Notes: a model not told the origin generated them from the sequence alone. A DNA stretch of 10,109 nt from Thermoplasmata archaeon (GCA_021792485.1 JAJYUO010000037.1:1-10109); one strand, 5' to 3'; numbered from the stretch's first letter, positions 1-6,589 are shown. Program-made: numbers and translations.

Positions 1-92
1 CAGCGCGGGCACATGCGGATGTGGGGCGACGCCGAACGCCAGGAGTAGACACAGCGGTAGCAATGCCGGAGGGTGTCGGGCGCTTCGGTCAT
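1..92 (-). CDS. N-terminal part of a zinc-ribbon protein (runs off left edge)
   Basis: Thirty full codons are visible from an ATG at 92. The peptide has Cys11-x2-Cys14 in HCYRC, then the aromatic pair Y16/W18 followed by R19, then Cys28-Pro29-Arg30. The next codon begins with TG, so a fourth cysteine at 31 is likely. C-x2-C...W-R...C-P-x-C is the layout of small archaeal zinc ribbons found at the N terminus of nucleic-acid-binding or regulatory proteins; the four cysteines would bind one zinc ion. Third codon positions are mostly G or C. A TATA-like box lies about 28 bases before the ATG, which fits a leaderless mRNA. The rest of the protein is outside the window, so no function beyond metal and probable nucleic-acid binding can be given. 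Confidence 0.65.
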   Translation of the reverse strand, partial: MTEAPDTLRHCYRCVYSWRSASPHIRMCPR

Positions 93-114
93 ACCGGCCG
101 GAAGCCGAGCGCGC

Positions 115-125
115 AGATTATCTTA
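115..125 (-). promoter_or_regulatory. TATA-like box of the leaderless zinc-ribbon gene
   Basis: Read on the minus strand this is TAAGATAATCT, the only AT-rich spot in an otherwise very GC-rich stretch. Its centre is about 28 bases from the A of the ATG at 92. In archaea transcription starts roughly 25 bases after the TATA box, so the start codon would lie at or next to the 5' end of the mRNA. Inferred from spacing and composition only. Confidence 0.5.
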
Positions 126-415
126 CCTCGGTCACGTACTCGGAGGTGCAGGACCTAGGTATGCTCCGGGAGAGCGACTCGAACCCAGAGCTCGATCCGC
201 TGTCAGGGGTTGACCCGCCCGGCGCGAGGCCCGGGTACCGAGCCGGAGCCCGGCGCGTAAGGTCGCGGCCGGTACGGTCACCTCGCGCTCGCGGACATCG
301 GGGCCGGCCGGTGGCGAAGGAGGCAATGCGCCGGCGGCCTTGTTGCCGGTGTCGGGGCGGTCCTCTTCTGAGGGGGCCGTCGATCCTCCGCGAGGTTCGG
401 GCTGGTCAGTGACAC
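126..415. other. Intergenic stretch, no gene recognised
   Basis: No reading frame here has convincing protein character. The open frames on both strands translate to Arg/Pro/Gly-rich sequence typical of GC-rich non-coding DNA. A GC-rich imperfect inverted repeat lies around 227-258. No tRNA, rRNA or CRISPR pattern was seen. Confidence 0.4.
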
Positions 416-1234
416 CTACCTGCGGCTACGCGGCGATGAGGGCGCCGAGCCACCTAGAGGCTTGGGTCCGGGCGCGGTCGGGGTCTTCGGCGCGGTTGTG
501 ATCGATGCCGCACGGAACGAGATCCGTCCGCTGTCGTCCAGCCGCGATGGTGATGTCACCCTTCTGGGCCGGTTCGACTTCATTCCTCGATGGAACCTCG
601 CGCCGAGTAATCTTGGACGAGTCGGACGGCCCGGGGTCTCGCCCCTATCGGTGGCCGCGTTGCGCTCCCGGGCGGCGCCTCCGCGAACCTGAGGGGTAGA
701 ACGGTGGCGCGGAGATGTCCTGGCCTCCCCCCGATATGATGAAGGACCGAAAGGAAGGTAGTGCGCACCCCCGGTCATGTCCGAGACGACGAGGCGAAGG
801 CGCGGAAGAGGCCACCCCGGCCCCGTACTCGCCACCTGGCGGGAGAGCCGCTTGAGCCGAAAGAGGTCCGATGAGGAAATCCGGTCCGCGTCCTCCTTGG
901 CGAGCGGCATCTTCATCTCGGCCCCGATCGCCTCGGCGTCCGCGAGAAGGCTTTGCTGCTCGAGGTATTCTTCCGGAGCGAGAGTGCCGGGCCCCTCCCT
1001 AGAATCGGTCGAATTGGGCGGATCTGATCCGACCGTGAGCGCGCGAGGACCCGCTGGGGTTCCGAGGCCGGCCCGGTCCGGTGCGAGCCGGATTTTCCAC
1101 TCCGCCGCGAGCCGCTCGATCTCTTCCTTCGGGTGGCCCGTTCGCCGGGCGATCTCGCTCGCTGTCGCCCGCTCTTCGAGCTGCGTCACCCAAGCCAGCA
1201 AGCGCTCTTTCGTGAGCTTCCTCAACGGCGGCAT
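416..1234 (-). CDS. Small helix-turn-helix protein with doubtful C-terminal half
   Basis: The frame is open for 272 codons, but only the first 133 or so (1234 down to about 836) look like real protein. Residues 23-46, starting TASEIARRTGHPKEEIERL, fit a helix-turn-helix, the second helix of a winged-helix or MarR-like fold. Residues about 87-134 are charged and predicted helical. GC3 is high in this part. Beyond about residue 135 the sequence becomes Arg/Pro/Ser/Thr-rich and codon bias fades, so the true end may differ: a one-base shift near 830 would give an Arg-rich tail stopping at the TGA at 775-777. The ATG at 1234 is preferred because a TATA-like element lies about 35 bases before it; an in-frame ATG at 1249 would sit too close. 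Probably a DNA-binding regulator, but no family is recognised and the target is unknown. Confidence 0.5.
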   Translation of the reverse strand: MPPLRKLTKERLLAWVTQLEERATASEIARRTGHPKEEIERLAAEWKIRLAPDRAGLGTPAGPRALTVGSDPPNSTDSREGPGTLAPEEYLEQQSLLADAEAIGAEMKMPLAKEDADRISSSDLFRLKRLSRQVASTGPGWPLPRLRLVVSDMTGGAHYLPFGPSSYRGEARTSPRHRSTPQVRGGAARERNAATDRGETPGRPTRPRLLGARFHRGMKSNRPRRVTSPSRLDDSGRISFRAASITTAPKTPTAPGPKPLGGSAPSSPRSRR

Positions 1235-1264
1235 GCAACTACAGCCCATTCAGGCACGGTCGGG

Positions 1265-1272
1265 CTCATAAG
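1265..1272 (-). promoter_or_regulatory. Possible TATA box of the helix-turn-helix gene
   Basis: Minus-strand CTTATGAG, the only AT-rich octamer in the 100 bases upstream of this gene. Transcription starting about 25 bases downstream would leave a leader of roughly 8-10 bases before the ATG at 1234. Weak evidence, by position only. Confidence 0.3.
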
Positions 1273-1422
1273 CGCGTACGAGGCGAACCTCGAGGTCCCG
1301 GCTCGGGAGAACCCTAGGTCCTGAACTTGCCGGACCTCGGACCGTCCTCCCGGCGAAGACCTTGGTCTGGACCGTACCTCCTAGTTCGAGGTTCCGTTCG
1401 TTCGTTCGCTTCGCGCGCACAT

Positions 1423-1436
1423 TACGCGCGCGCGTA
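1423..1436. repeat. 14-bp perfect palindrome TACGCGCGCGCGTA
   Basis: The sequence equals its own reverse complement. The alternating pyrimidine-purine CG core could adopt Z-DNA or serve as a symmetric protein site. It lies just upstream of the second palindrome at 1452-1469. The role is unknown. Confidence 0.5.
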
Positions 1437-1451
1437 TAGCCCCCCCAACCA

Positions 1452-1469
1452 CGGTTAGATGTCTAACCG
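1452..1469. promoter_or_regulatory. Operator-like inverted repeat
   Basis: Two 8-base arms, CGGTTAGA and TCTAACCG, are separated by TG. The arms are moderately AT-rich in a GC-rich setting and have the size expected for a dimeric helix-turn-helix regulator. A candidate TATA-like stretch, GTATAG, lies at 1434-1439. The neighbouring minus-strand gene encodes such a regulator, so autoregulation is possible but not shown. Confidence 0.35.
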
Positions 1470-1683
1470 CGAACGGCCCTGAACACCGAACGCGAACGCG
1501 GAGGCGAACGTACGGTCAGAATAGCTCTAAACGGGAAGGCGGGGGCCGGTTCCCGGTCCACGTTGGGCGGACGGCCCCTTCGGGGCCAGAGCGTACGACG
1601 CCCGCACACGCGCACAGGAGGTTGTCGTCACCCCGGGCCGAATCCCCTTCAAAGAGGAACGAAGGAGGGAGGTCGAGGATTGG

Positions 1684-1953
1684 TTGTGCTCCCGCTCCCG
1701 CGGGGCTCTGCACCGGCTCCTCGACCGTTCCCTTGTCTCCGACCTTCTTCGCGACGGGCTTCCTATCGATGCCGACCGCGCGCTGTTAAAGGCCCATGCG
1801 GAAGCTGCGGCACCCATCACCGGCGGCACCCGTCGAGTTCGTGAACCTACGCTCTACCGTTTCGCCAACGGCATCGTTCGCTTCCTTCTCCGCGGCGATG
1901 GGAGAGCCCAGCGAGCCTGTCTCGGAGGAGACTGGGATCCGCCGTCGACCTAG
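1684..1953 (+). CDS. Weak hypothetical ORF, possibly a gene remnant
   Basis: The frame is open from 1531 to the TAG at 1951-1953, but its only usual start is a TTG at 1684; there is no ATG or GTG. From about 1621 the translation is protein-like, with an amphipathic charged stretch (RIPFKEERRREVEDWL, starting before the TTG) followed by RALLKAHAEAAAP and YRFANGIVRFLL. This would be unusual for chance sequence. Codon bias is weaker than in the large genes. The lack of a start upstream of the best-looking part suggests a truncated pseudogene or an unusual start. No family is recognised. It ends 265 bases before the large surface-protein gene. Confidence 0.25.
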   Translation: MCSRSRGALHRLLDRSLVSDLLRDGLPIDADRALLKAHAEAAAPITGGTRRVREPTLYRFANGIVRFLLRGDGRAQRACLGGDWDPPST

Positions 1954-2051
1954 ACCGAGGGGGTGCGGAGGTGGGCGGCGCGGGAGCGAGATCCGGCACG
2001 CCGTCCTCGCCATGGGAAGGACGGGGACGGAGGGAGGTACCGGTCGTTTTC

Positions 2052-2080
2052 GGGTGGGGGAGAGGAGAGGGGCCTCCGGG
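2052..2080 (+). other. G-rich tract, possible G-quadruplex
   Basis: G runs of 3, 5, 4 and 3 are separated by 1, 8 and 5 bases on the plus strand, about 65 bases upstream of the promoter of the first large gene. One loop is slightly longer than the usual limit of 7, so a quadruplex is only possible. The surrounding 1960-2080 is strongly purine-biased on this strand. Confidence 0.3.
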
Positions 2081-2130
2081 AGACGGCCGCGTAGCGGATC
2101 CGCTCAACCCGTCCAATGGGCACGGGTCCT

Positions 2131-2153
2131 TTCGTTCACGAAGTTTTTATACT
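2131..2153 (+). promoter_or_regulatory. Archaeal promoter of the first large surface-protein gene
   Basis: TTTTTATACT at 2144-2153 is the strongest TATA box in the window. It is preceded by CGAAG in the BRE position (2139-2143). Initiation would fall near 2172-2176, leaving a leader of about 45 bases with no Shine-Dalgarno before the ATG at 2219. An inverted repeat, TTCGT-TC-ACGAA (2131-2142), overlaps the BRE and could be a repressor or activator site. The segment TCACG..GTT...TAC..GG recurs before the second large gene. Confidence 0.7.
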
Positions 2154-2218
2154 TGGTATTCTGCTCCCGAAGCCAACGGCCCGACTGCGAACGAGCAGGC
2201 GAGCCCCAAACAAACACC

Positions 2219-5200
2219 ATGAACGCGAGTAGCAGGCAAAAGAGCGCCTTGAGCATGTTGGTCGTCGCCTTGATGGTCCTGTCGACCGTCCTGGCGGTCG
2301 TGATCGCCGCGGCGCCGGCAGCGGCCGCGGCGCCGGTGGGAGGAACAGCCGGGGCGCAGGTGGCTGCAGTGCCTTCCGGGGCTCCCGCAGCGCCCACGGC
2401 TAGCGGAACGATCACCTCCGAGCTCGCGACGTTCGCGGCGGACATCGCCGCTACTGCCGGCCCCACGGTTACCGATGCCGTCTCCGGCGGAACGTTCGGC
2501 TCGGGTTCCGTCGTTTACTTCTACATCAGCTCCTCGAACGGCTGCACTGGCATCCCTGCCGGCGGCCCAGTGGGGCATTACGACCTCGCGGGCGGCGCTA
2601 CCACTCTGAGCGACGCCCATGTTGCCATCACGCCCCTGGCCGGATCCACATCAGCCACGGTCCCTGCTGCCGGCGCCAACTACCTGGTCGCGAGCGATAC
2701 CTCCTCGACGAGCGTCGGCTGTGCTACCGGAGCCCAGTACACGGGAGGGGCAGCGATCACGACGGTCGGCGTTGCAGCCCTTGCAGACGCTCCGACAGTC
2801 TCGATCAGCGGGACTGGCCAGCCAGGGACCACGGAAGCGATCGCCGCGTCGAACTTCGACGGCGGCGCGACGGTCTCGGTGTACTTCAGCAACGGTGACG
2901 GGACGGCGCTCAGCACGCAGCTGCTGACCAGCTTTACCACGACGAGCGGCGGGAGCGCCCCAGCGAGCGCGTCGTTCACCGTGCCGACGGTCGGGCTGGA
3001 CACTTACAGCATCTTCGCCATCGAGACATCCCCGAGCACCTCGAGCGCGGCATCGCCGTTCGGGGGGGTTTCCGCGGACACCACGATCACGATCGCGCCG
3101 ATCATCACCGTGTCCCCGATCTCCTTCAGTGGCGCCGCCTCCTCTGCGCTGACCATCAGCGGCGAAGGGTTCACGGCGGGCGACACCATCGCCTCCGCGC
3201 CCGGTCCCGCGGGAAGCAGCGACATCTCGATTTACACCCAGGGTGCGAGTCCGACCGTCCTTACGGGGACCGTTCACGGGGCCGTGACGGTCTCATCGAC
3301 CGGAACGTTCACGGTTTCGGTCACTACGGTCGCCGCCATCCCCATCGCTAACAGCGGCGCGGAAGCAGTCCATATTACGACGGCCGTGATGACCTACACG
3401 TTTACGAGCGCGGTCTTCGTCTCGGTACCGAACCCGACGGTGCTGGGATTCGTTTTCGACGCGTCGACGGTCCCGCTCTCGTCCGGATCGCATGTTGTCG
3501 TCGGAAGCCCGGTCACCGCCTACGTCTACAACTTCCCCGCGGATTCGACGGTCACGATCGCCTTCGGACCGGCGTCGTTCCCGGCGATCACGACGGATGC
3601 GAACGGCTACGGCGCTCTCTCGAGCACCGCCGTCATCCCCGCGGTGAGCGGAGGGTCGTACGTGCCCACGGCGATGGCCCCCTTGGCGGGCCTCTTCGCT
3701 GCGACCGGCCCAGTGACGGTCACGCCGTACTTCGCCGTCTACGATGGTTCGGGGAACCTGCTGACCTCGGCGTTCGCCGAGTACTTCCCCGGAACGGGGG
3801 TCTACACCGTGGCGGGCTTCGGACTGACGCCGGGGACGACCTACGCCCCCACAGACTCGTCACTTGGCGCGGGTGCTGCTATCGTCGCCGTGATCGTCGG
3901 AACGTCCAACTCGGTCGGATCAGCGGTCTACCCTGCGGTCAACGGGACCGCGATGTTCACCTACACGCCGGGATACGCAGCAGCGACCACGGGAACGTCA
4001 GAGACGATTTCCTTCACCGTCGCCACCCTCACGGGAGCCCTAGGATACCTCCAGGTCGGCGCCGTGTCCATCACGACGCCCGCGGCCTTCGCGATCTACA
4101 CCTCGGGGGGCACCGAGACGCTGGCCATCGGGAACCTCGTGCCTTTCGGCTCCCAGGTCTACGCGGGCGTGGTCGACAGCTACAACGCCTACTTCGGCAC
4201 CACCATCCTGAGCTTCGGCTCGCCGCCCAGCTCGACGATCAACGCGGAGACCACCGCTCCGCCCGGAACCGTGGGTTGCTCGGTCACCACGGAAGCGGGG
4301 GCCTGCTCGCTCTCGTACACGGTCCCGACGCTCTCGAACGGTGTCTACTCGGTCGCGATCACGTCGGCGGGAGGCACGGTCGCCAATGCGCTCGCGACCC
4401 AGTACGTGGTCGTGTCGACCGCGGGCTCGTCCGTCACGGGCGGGTCCTTGATCCTGGTGCTGAACACACTGGGAACCGGCTACACTGCGGTGGGCGTGGG
4501 TCTGGACACCGCCGCTTCGCCGGTAACGCTCGGATGGGCTGAGTACACAGGGGTACTTACTGCCTCTAAGGCACTGACTGATGGGGCCTTCGTCGACACG
4601 AGCCACCTCGCTACTATCCTGACGACCCTCGAGCCGGCCGGCAACTACCAGATCTTCGTGGAGCAGTCGACGGCCACTGCCACGGGCTTCATCTACCCGA
4701 CGCCCTCGACGTACACGATTTCCGCAGCGCTGACGCTAACAGGAAACGAGCCCGGAACGTGCACGTCTACGACCGTTTCCTGCGGAGGGATCGATAGCAC
4801 GGCCTCGTTCACCGCTTCTGGCTTGATGCCGCTCGGCTACTACGACCTCTACTTCAACGGCGCCGTAGCGACCCTCGCTGGGGTACCGGTGACCCAGGTT
4901 CAGGCAGGCTCGTCCGGATCCATCGGGAGCACGAGCTTCACCGTTCCCACCCTGATGCCCGGTTTCTATAACGTCTCGCTGGCCATCTCGGGAACCACGA
5001 TGGTGGCAGCGTCGGCTTCTTTCGAGGTAGCTGAGGGCAGTTCGTTCACCCTGACCTCGGGCGGCACCGACGCGGCCTCGGCCTTCCCCGGCGAGCTGGT
5101 CTCGTTCGCGTGGACCCCCGGGACAGCGCCGGCTGCCGGGTCGCCGGTTGAGGTGACGGTCCTTCTCAACGGGACTGCGTATACCACCGAGCCGGCAGCG

Positions 5201-6058
5201 GTGTCCGGAACAATGCTCATGGGCTCGTTCCTGATGCCCAACTCGGTTCCGGGAACGTACTTTGCCCTCACTCTGGAGTGGACGCAGACGGTCGTGACCG
5301 TGACGGGTGGGACGGGAGGCTCGACCACCACCTCCTACACGAGCGTGGGCGCGAACTTCGCACAGCTCGTCAGCGGCAATGGCGCGCTCCTGACGGGAGT
5401 CACCCCGGGCCAGATCGCGGAGATCACGACCGCGGTCAACAACACGCTGAAGGTGCCGATCGCGGAACTCAACGCGGCGGTGACGAGCATCAACGGGGCG
5501 GTCGTCAAGATCACGACGGCGTTCGGGAACATGACGACGACGCTGAACGCGATCAACGCGACGCTGACCTCGGTCGCGGGCACGGTGGCGACGATCGAGA
5601 CGAGCATCGGGACGATCACGACCTCGCTGTCGACCATCAGCGCCCAGATCACGTCGGTCAACGGCGTGGTGACGTCGATGAACGGGACGCTAAACGTGGT
5701 GGCCGGGAACGTGGTGTCGATCCAGACCTCGGTCGGAACGATCAGCGGTACGGTCACCTCGATCAGCGGTGGCATCGCGACGGTCCAGACGAGCCTGGGA
5801 AACCTGAGCGTGGCCGTGAGCAAGATCCCGACGTCGCCGGCGAGCGCGAGCGCGGTCAACACGGCGGTCTACCTGCTCTACGCGGCGATCGCGCTGATCG
5901 TGATCACCCTCGCCTTGGCGGCGGTGCTCCTGGTGCGCGGCGGCGGGCGCGGCGGACAGGGCGGACACCCGGCGAAGGCATACGAGGGACCGAGCTCGAG
6001 CAGCTCCACGCCTCCTTCGAGCGGCGGCAGCGGCGGTGGCAGCACCGGCGGGGCCTAG
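2219..6058 (+). CDS. Giant secreted surface protein with coiled-coil stalk and membrane anchor (S-layer stalk-like)
   Basis: The product is 1279 residues. Residues 1-38 form a signal peptide: basic start (R6, K8), hydrophobic core about 10-32, then an Ala-rich cleavage region. Residues about 40-1020 are beta-rich repeats of immunoglobulin or IPT/TIG-like style. The recurring signature is S-F-x-V-P-T...G-x-Y-x-V (near 252, 701, 907, with a variant near 1001), and a G-x-G-F-T-x-G motif follows residue 295. Six cysteines occur as three pairs: 109/168, 687/696 and 848/855. Residues 1080-1205 are 18 unbroken heptads forming a stalk, 1216-1239 a single transmembrane helix, and 1240-1279 a Gly/Ser tail, probably cytoplasmic. 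This order (beta domains, coiled coil, C-terminal helix) matches membrane-anchored archaeal S-layer stalks such as SlaB in plan; sequence homology to SlaB is not claimed. The frame extends upstream to 1796, but the ATG at 2219 is chosen because it begins the signal peptide and follows the promoter. It is likely monocistronic, with its own terminator. A general adhesin is the main alternative. Confidence 0.93.
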   Translation: MNASSRQKSALSMLVVALMVLSTVLAVVIAAAPAAAAAPVGGTAGAQVAAVPSGAPAAPTASGTITSELATFAADIAATAGPTVTDAVSGGTFGSGSVVYFYISSSNGCTGIPAGGPVGHYDLAGGATTLSDAHVAITPLAGSTSATVPAAGANYLVASDTSSTSVGCATGAQYTGGAAITTVGVAALADAPTVSISGTGQPGTTEAIAASNFDGGATVSVYFSNGDGTALSTQLLTSFTTTSGGSAPASASFTVPTVGLDTYSIFAIETSPSTSSAASPFGGVSADTTITIAPIITVSPISFSGAASSALTISGEGFTAGDTIASAPGPAGSSDISIYTQGASPTVLTGTVHGAVTVSSTGTFTVSVTTVAAIPIANSGAEAVHITTAVMTYTFTSAVFVSVPNPTVLGFVFDASTVPLSSGSHVVVGSPVTAYVYNFPADSTVTIAFGPASFPAITTDANGYGALSSTAVIPAVSGGSYVPTAMAPLAGLFAATGPVTVTPYFAVYDGSGNLLTSAFAEYFPGTGVYTVAGFGLTPGTTYAPTDSSLGAGAAIVAVIVGTSNSVGSAVYPAVNGTAMFTYTPGYAAATTGTSETISFTVATLTGALGYLQVGAVSITTPAAFAIYTSGGTETLAIGNLVPFGSQVYAGVVDSYNAYFGTTILSFGSPPSSTINAETTAPPGTVGCSVTTEAGACSLSYTVPTLSNGVYSVAITSAGGTVANALATQYVVVSTAGSSVTGGSLILVLNTLGTGYTAVGVGLDTAASPVTLGWAEYTGVLTASKALTDGAFVDTSHLATILTTLEPAGNYQIFVEQSTATATGFIYPTPSTYTISAALTLTGNEPGTCTSTTVSCGGIDSTASFTASGLMPLGYYDLYFNGAVATLAGVPVTQVQAGSSGSIGSTSFTVPTLMPGFYNVSLAISGTTMVAASASFEVAEGSSFTLTSGGTDAASAFPGELVSFAWTPGTAPAAGSPVEVTVLLNGTAYTTEPAAVSGTMLMGSFLMPNSVPGTYFALTLEWTQTVVTVTGGTGGSTTTSYTSVGANFAQLVSGNGALLTGVTPGQIAEITTAVNNTLKVPIAELNAAVTSINGAVVKITTAFGNMTTTLNAINATLTSVAGTVATIETSIGTITTSLSTISAQITSVNGVVTSMNGTLNVVAGNVVSIQTSVGTISGTVTSISGGIATVQTSLGNLSVAVSKIPTSPASASAVNTAVYLLYAAIALIVITLALAAVLLVRGGGRGGQGGHPAKAYEGPSSSSSTPPSSGGSGGGSTGGA
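5456..5833 (+). repeat. 18 uninterrupted heptads encoding the stalk
   Basis: Residues 1080-1205 of the first surface protein divide into 18 consecutive 7-residue units with no skip or insertion; the DNA has an imperfect 21-base period. Every unit has a hydrophobic residue (V, L, I, F or M) at its 2nd and 5th positions, the a and d sites of a coiled coil, and d is mostly Ile. The other positions are mainly S, T, N, G and A with very few charges. Typical units are TVATIET, SIGTITT, SVGTISG and TVTSISG. If helical, the rod would be about 19 nm long (126 x 0.15 nm). Ile-rich a/d cores often favour trimers or higher oligomers. Confidence 0.8.
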
Positions 6059-6066
6059 AACGAGGG

Positions 6067-6151
6067 TTCCACAGCGTGGAATGGTACCGGGTGCCCCCGC
6101 AAGGGGGCACCACCGTGAGACCAACCCTTTCCTTCCCTCTGCTCCCTTTTT
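6067..6151 (+). terminator. Double-hairpin and T-tract terminator after the first surface-protein gene
   Basis: Eight bases after the TAG stop is a 6-bp hairpin (TTCCAC, loop AGC, GTGGAA, 6067-6081). Then comes a 9-bp hairpin with a GCAA loop, a GNRA tetraloop (GGTGCCCCC/GGGGGCACC, 6090-6111). A pyrimidine-rich run follows, with TTT at 6128-6130 and TTTTT at 6147-6151. Archaeal termination depends mainly on the U tract; the hairpins may instead stabilise the 3' end. Confidence 0.6.
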
Positions 6152-6163
6152 CACCCTAGGGTG
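6152..6163. repeat. 12-bp perfect palindrome CACCCTAGGGTG
   Basis: Self-complementary, directly after the T tract of the terminator region. It could be a protein site or part of the terminator array. Another small hairpin (GGCTCT, loop TCTG, AGAGCC) follows at 6187-6202. Confidence 0.45.
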
Positions 6164-6538
6164 GGAGCTCTCATCGCCAGTGGCCGGGCTCTTCTGAGAG
6201 CCTTGCTCCGAGCGACCTCGCCTCCACTTCTCCGTGCGTTCGCGTGGGCGGAAGGTGAGGTCTACGAACTCCATCCGATGGCGGCGGGACGCGTGGTCCG
6301 GGTCCGCTCACCCCCGGGACTACGGTAGGTAGGTCGCCGAACCAACCGTCGGCAATCCTAGTTGGAGCCAGCCAAGTAACGGTTGATGCTGGCTGGAACC
6401 GCGCGCGCGGGTGCGGTCCGCGTAAGGGGAGATGAACTGGATGAGGGGAGGCATGGGCTGGCGTCCTCCTTTCCGCGCATCCTGCGCCGATGGGAGTTCG
6501 GCCCTCGCGGGCCTATTCCGGCCCAGGACGAATCGTTC
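6164..6538. other. Intergenic region between the two large genes
   Basis: No independent gene is supported. The stretch holds the hairpin at 6187-6202, a GGTA tandem at 6324-6334, a 5-bp hairpin at 6336-6353 (GCCGA/TCGGC) and the larger inverted repeat at 6361-6399. From 6380 the frame of the second large gene is already open, with an ATG at 6386. The extra 68 residues would precede a normal signal peptide, so this upstream start is not preferred. Confidence 0.4.
6361..6399. repeat. Long imperfect inverted repeat upstream of the second large gene
   Basis: Arms of 12 bases (6361-6372 and 6388-6399) match as GTT-gg-AGCCAGC against GCTGGCT-gg-AAC: ten paired positions and a symmetric two-base mismatch. 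A 15-base spacer separates the arms. It lies about 140 bases before the promoter and may be an operator for a dimeric regulator or an RNA hairpin. The role is unknown. Confidence 0.45.
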
Positions 6539-6553
6539 TCACGGTTAAAGTAC
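6539..6553 (+). promoter_or_regulatory. Probable promoter of the second large surface-protein gene
   Basis: TTAAAGTA at 6545-6552 is a moderate TATA box. It sits inside TCACG-GTTAAAG-TAC-CAGG, which lines up with TCACG-aa-GTTTTTA-TAC-TTGG before the first gene. Initiation near 6573 would leave a leader of about 15 bases. A weak GAGGG lies at 6575-6579, ten bases before the ATG. Confidence 0.45.
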
Positions 6554-6589
6554 CAGGAGAATACCTCCCGTTCCGAGGGTTTGCGTTCG

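Larger units (their letters stand above)
1273..1683. other. Intergenic region with palindromes and hairpins
   Basis: No confident gene. The stretch carries CGTTCG iterations at 1394-1410, two perfect palindromes (listed separately) and a GC hairpin at 1573-1587 (GGCCCC, loop TTC, GGGGCC). That hairpin has no T tract after it, so it is not called a terminator. The motif GGACCGT occurs twice between 1330 and 1375. It is likely a regulatory intergenic region between the minus-strand gene to the left and plus-strand genes to the right. Confidence 0.4.

Noticed and set aside
1..48. Plus-strand C-terminal gene end (frame stops with TAG at 46-48)
   Set aside because: The overlapping minus frame has a specific zinc-ribbon cysteine pattern, a start codon and a matching promoter; the plus frame offers only a short tail with high GC3.
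227..258. Possible tRNA or structured RNA in a GC-rich inverted repeat
   Set aside because: No T-loop consensus, no acceptor stem pairing and no anticodon arm could be assembled.
372..692. Plus-strand frame with protein-like stretch (GLVSDTYLRL, FGAVVIDAARNEI)
   Set aside because: It has no ATG or GTG and only a late TTG at 462. Base composition by codon position does not separate it from the minus-strand frames, so neither strand is convincing here.
1796..2218. N-terminal extension of the first large protein by 141 residues
   Set aside because: The extension is Arg/Pro/Gly-rich non-coding-like sequence, crosses the promoter, and would bury a normal signal peptide beginning at 2219.
5278..6159. 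Plus-strand Asp/Arg-rich frame overlapping the stalk region
   Set aside because: It is a frame-shifted reading of the repetitive stalk codons; its DRDD-rich composition is a by-product of the GACG/ATCG repeats.
6386..6589. N-terminal extension of the second large protein by 68 residues
   Set aside because: It would place a charged segment before a typical signal peptide and would start upstream of the probable promoter at 6539-6553. Kept only as an alternative.
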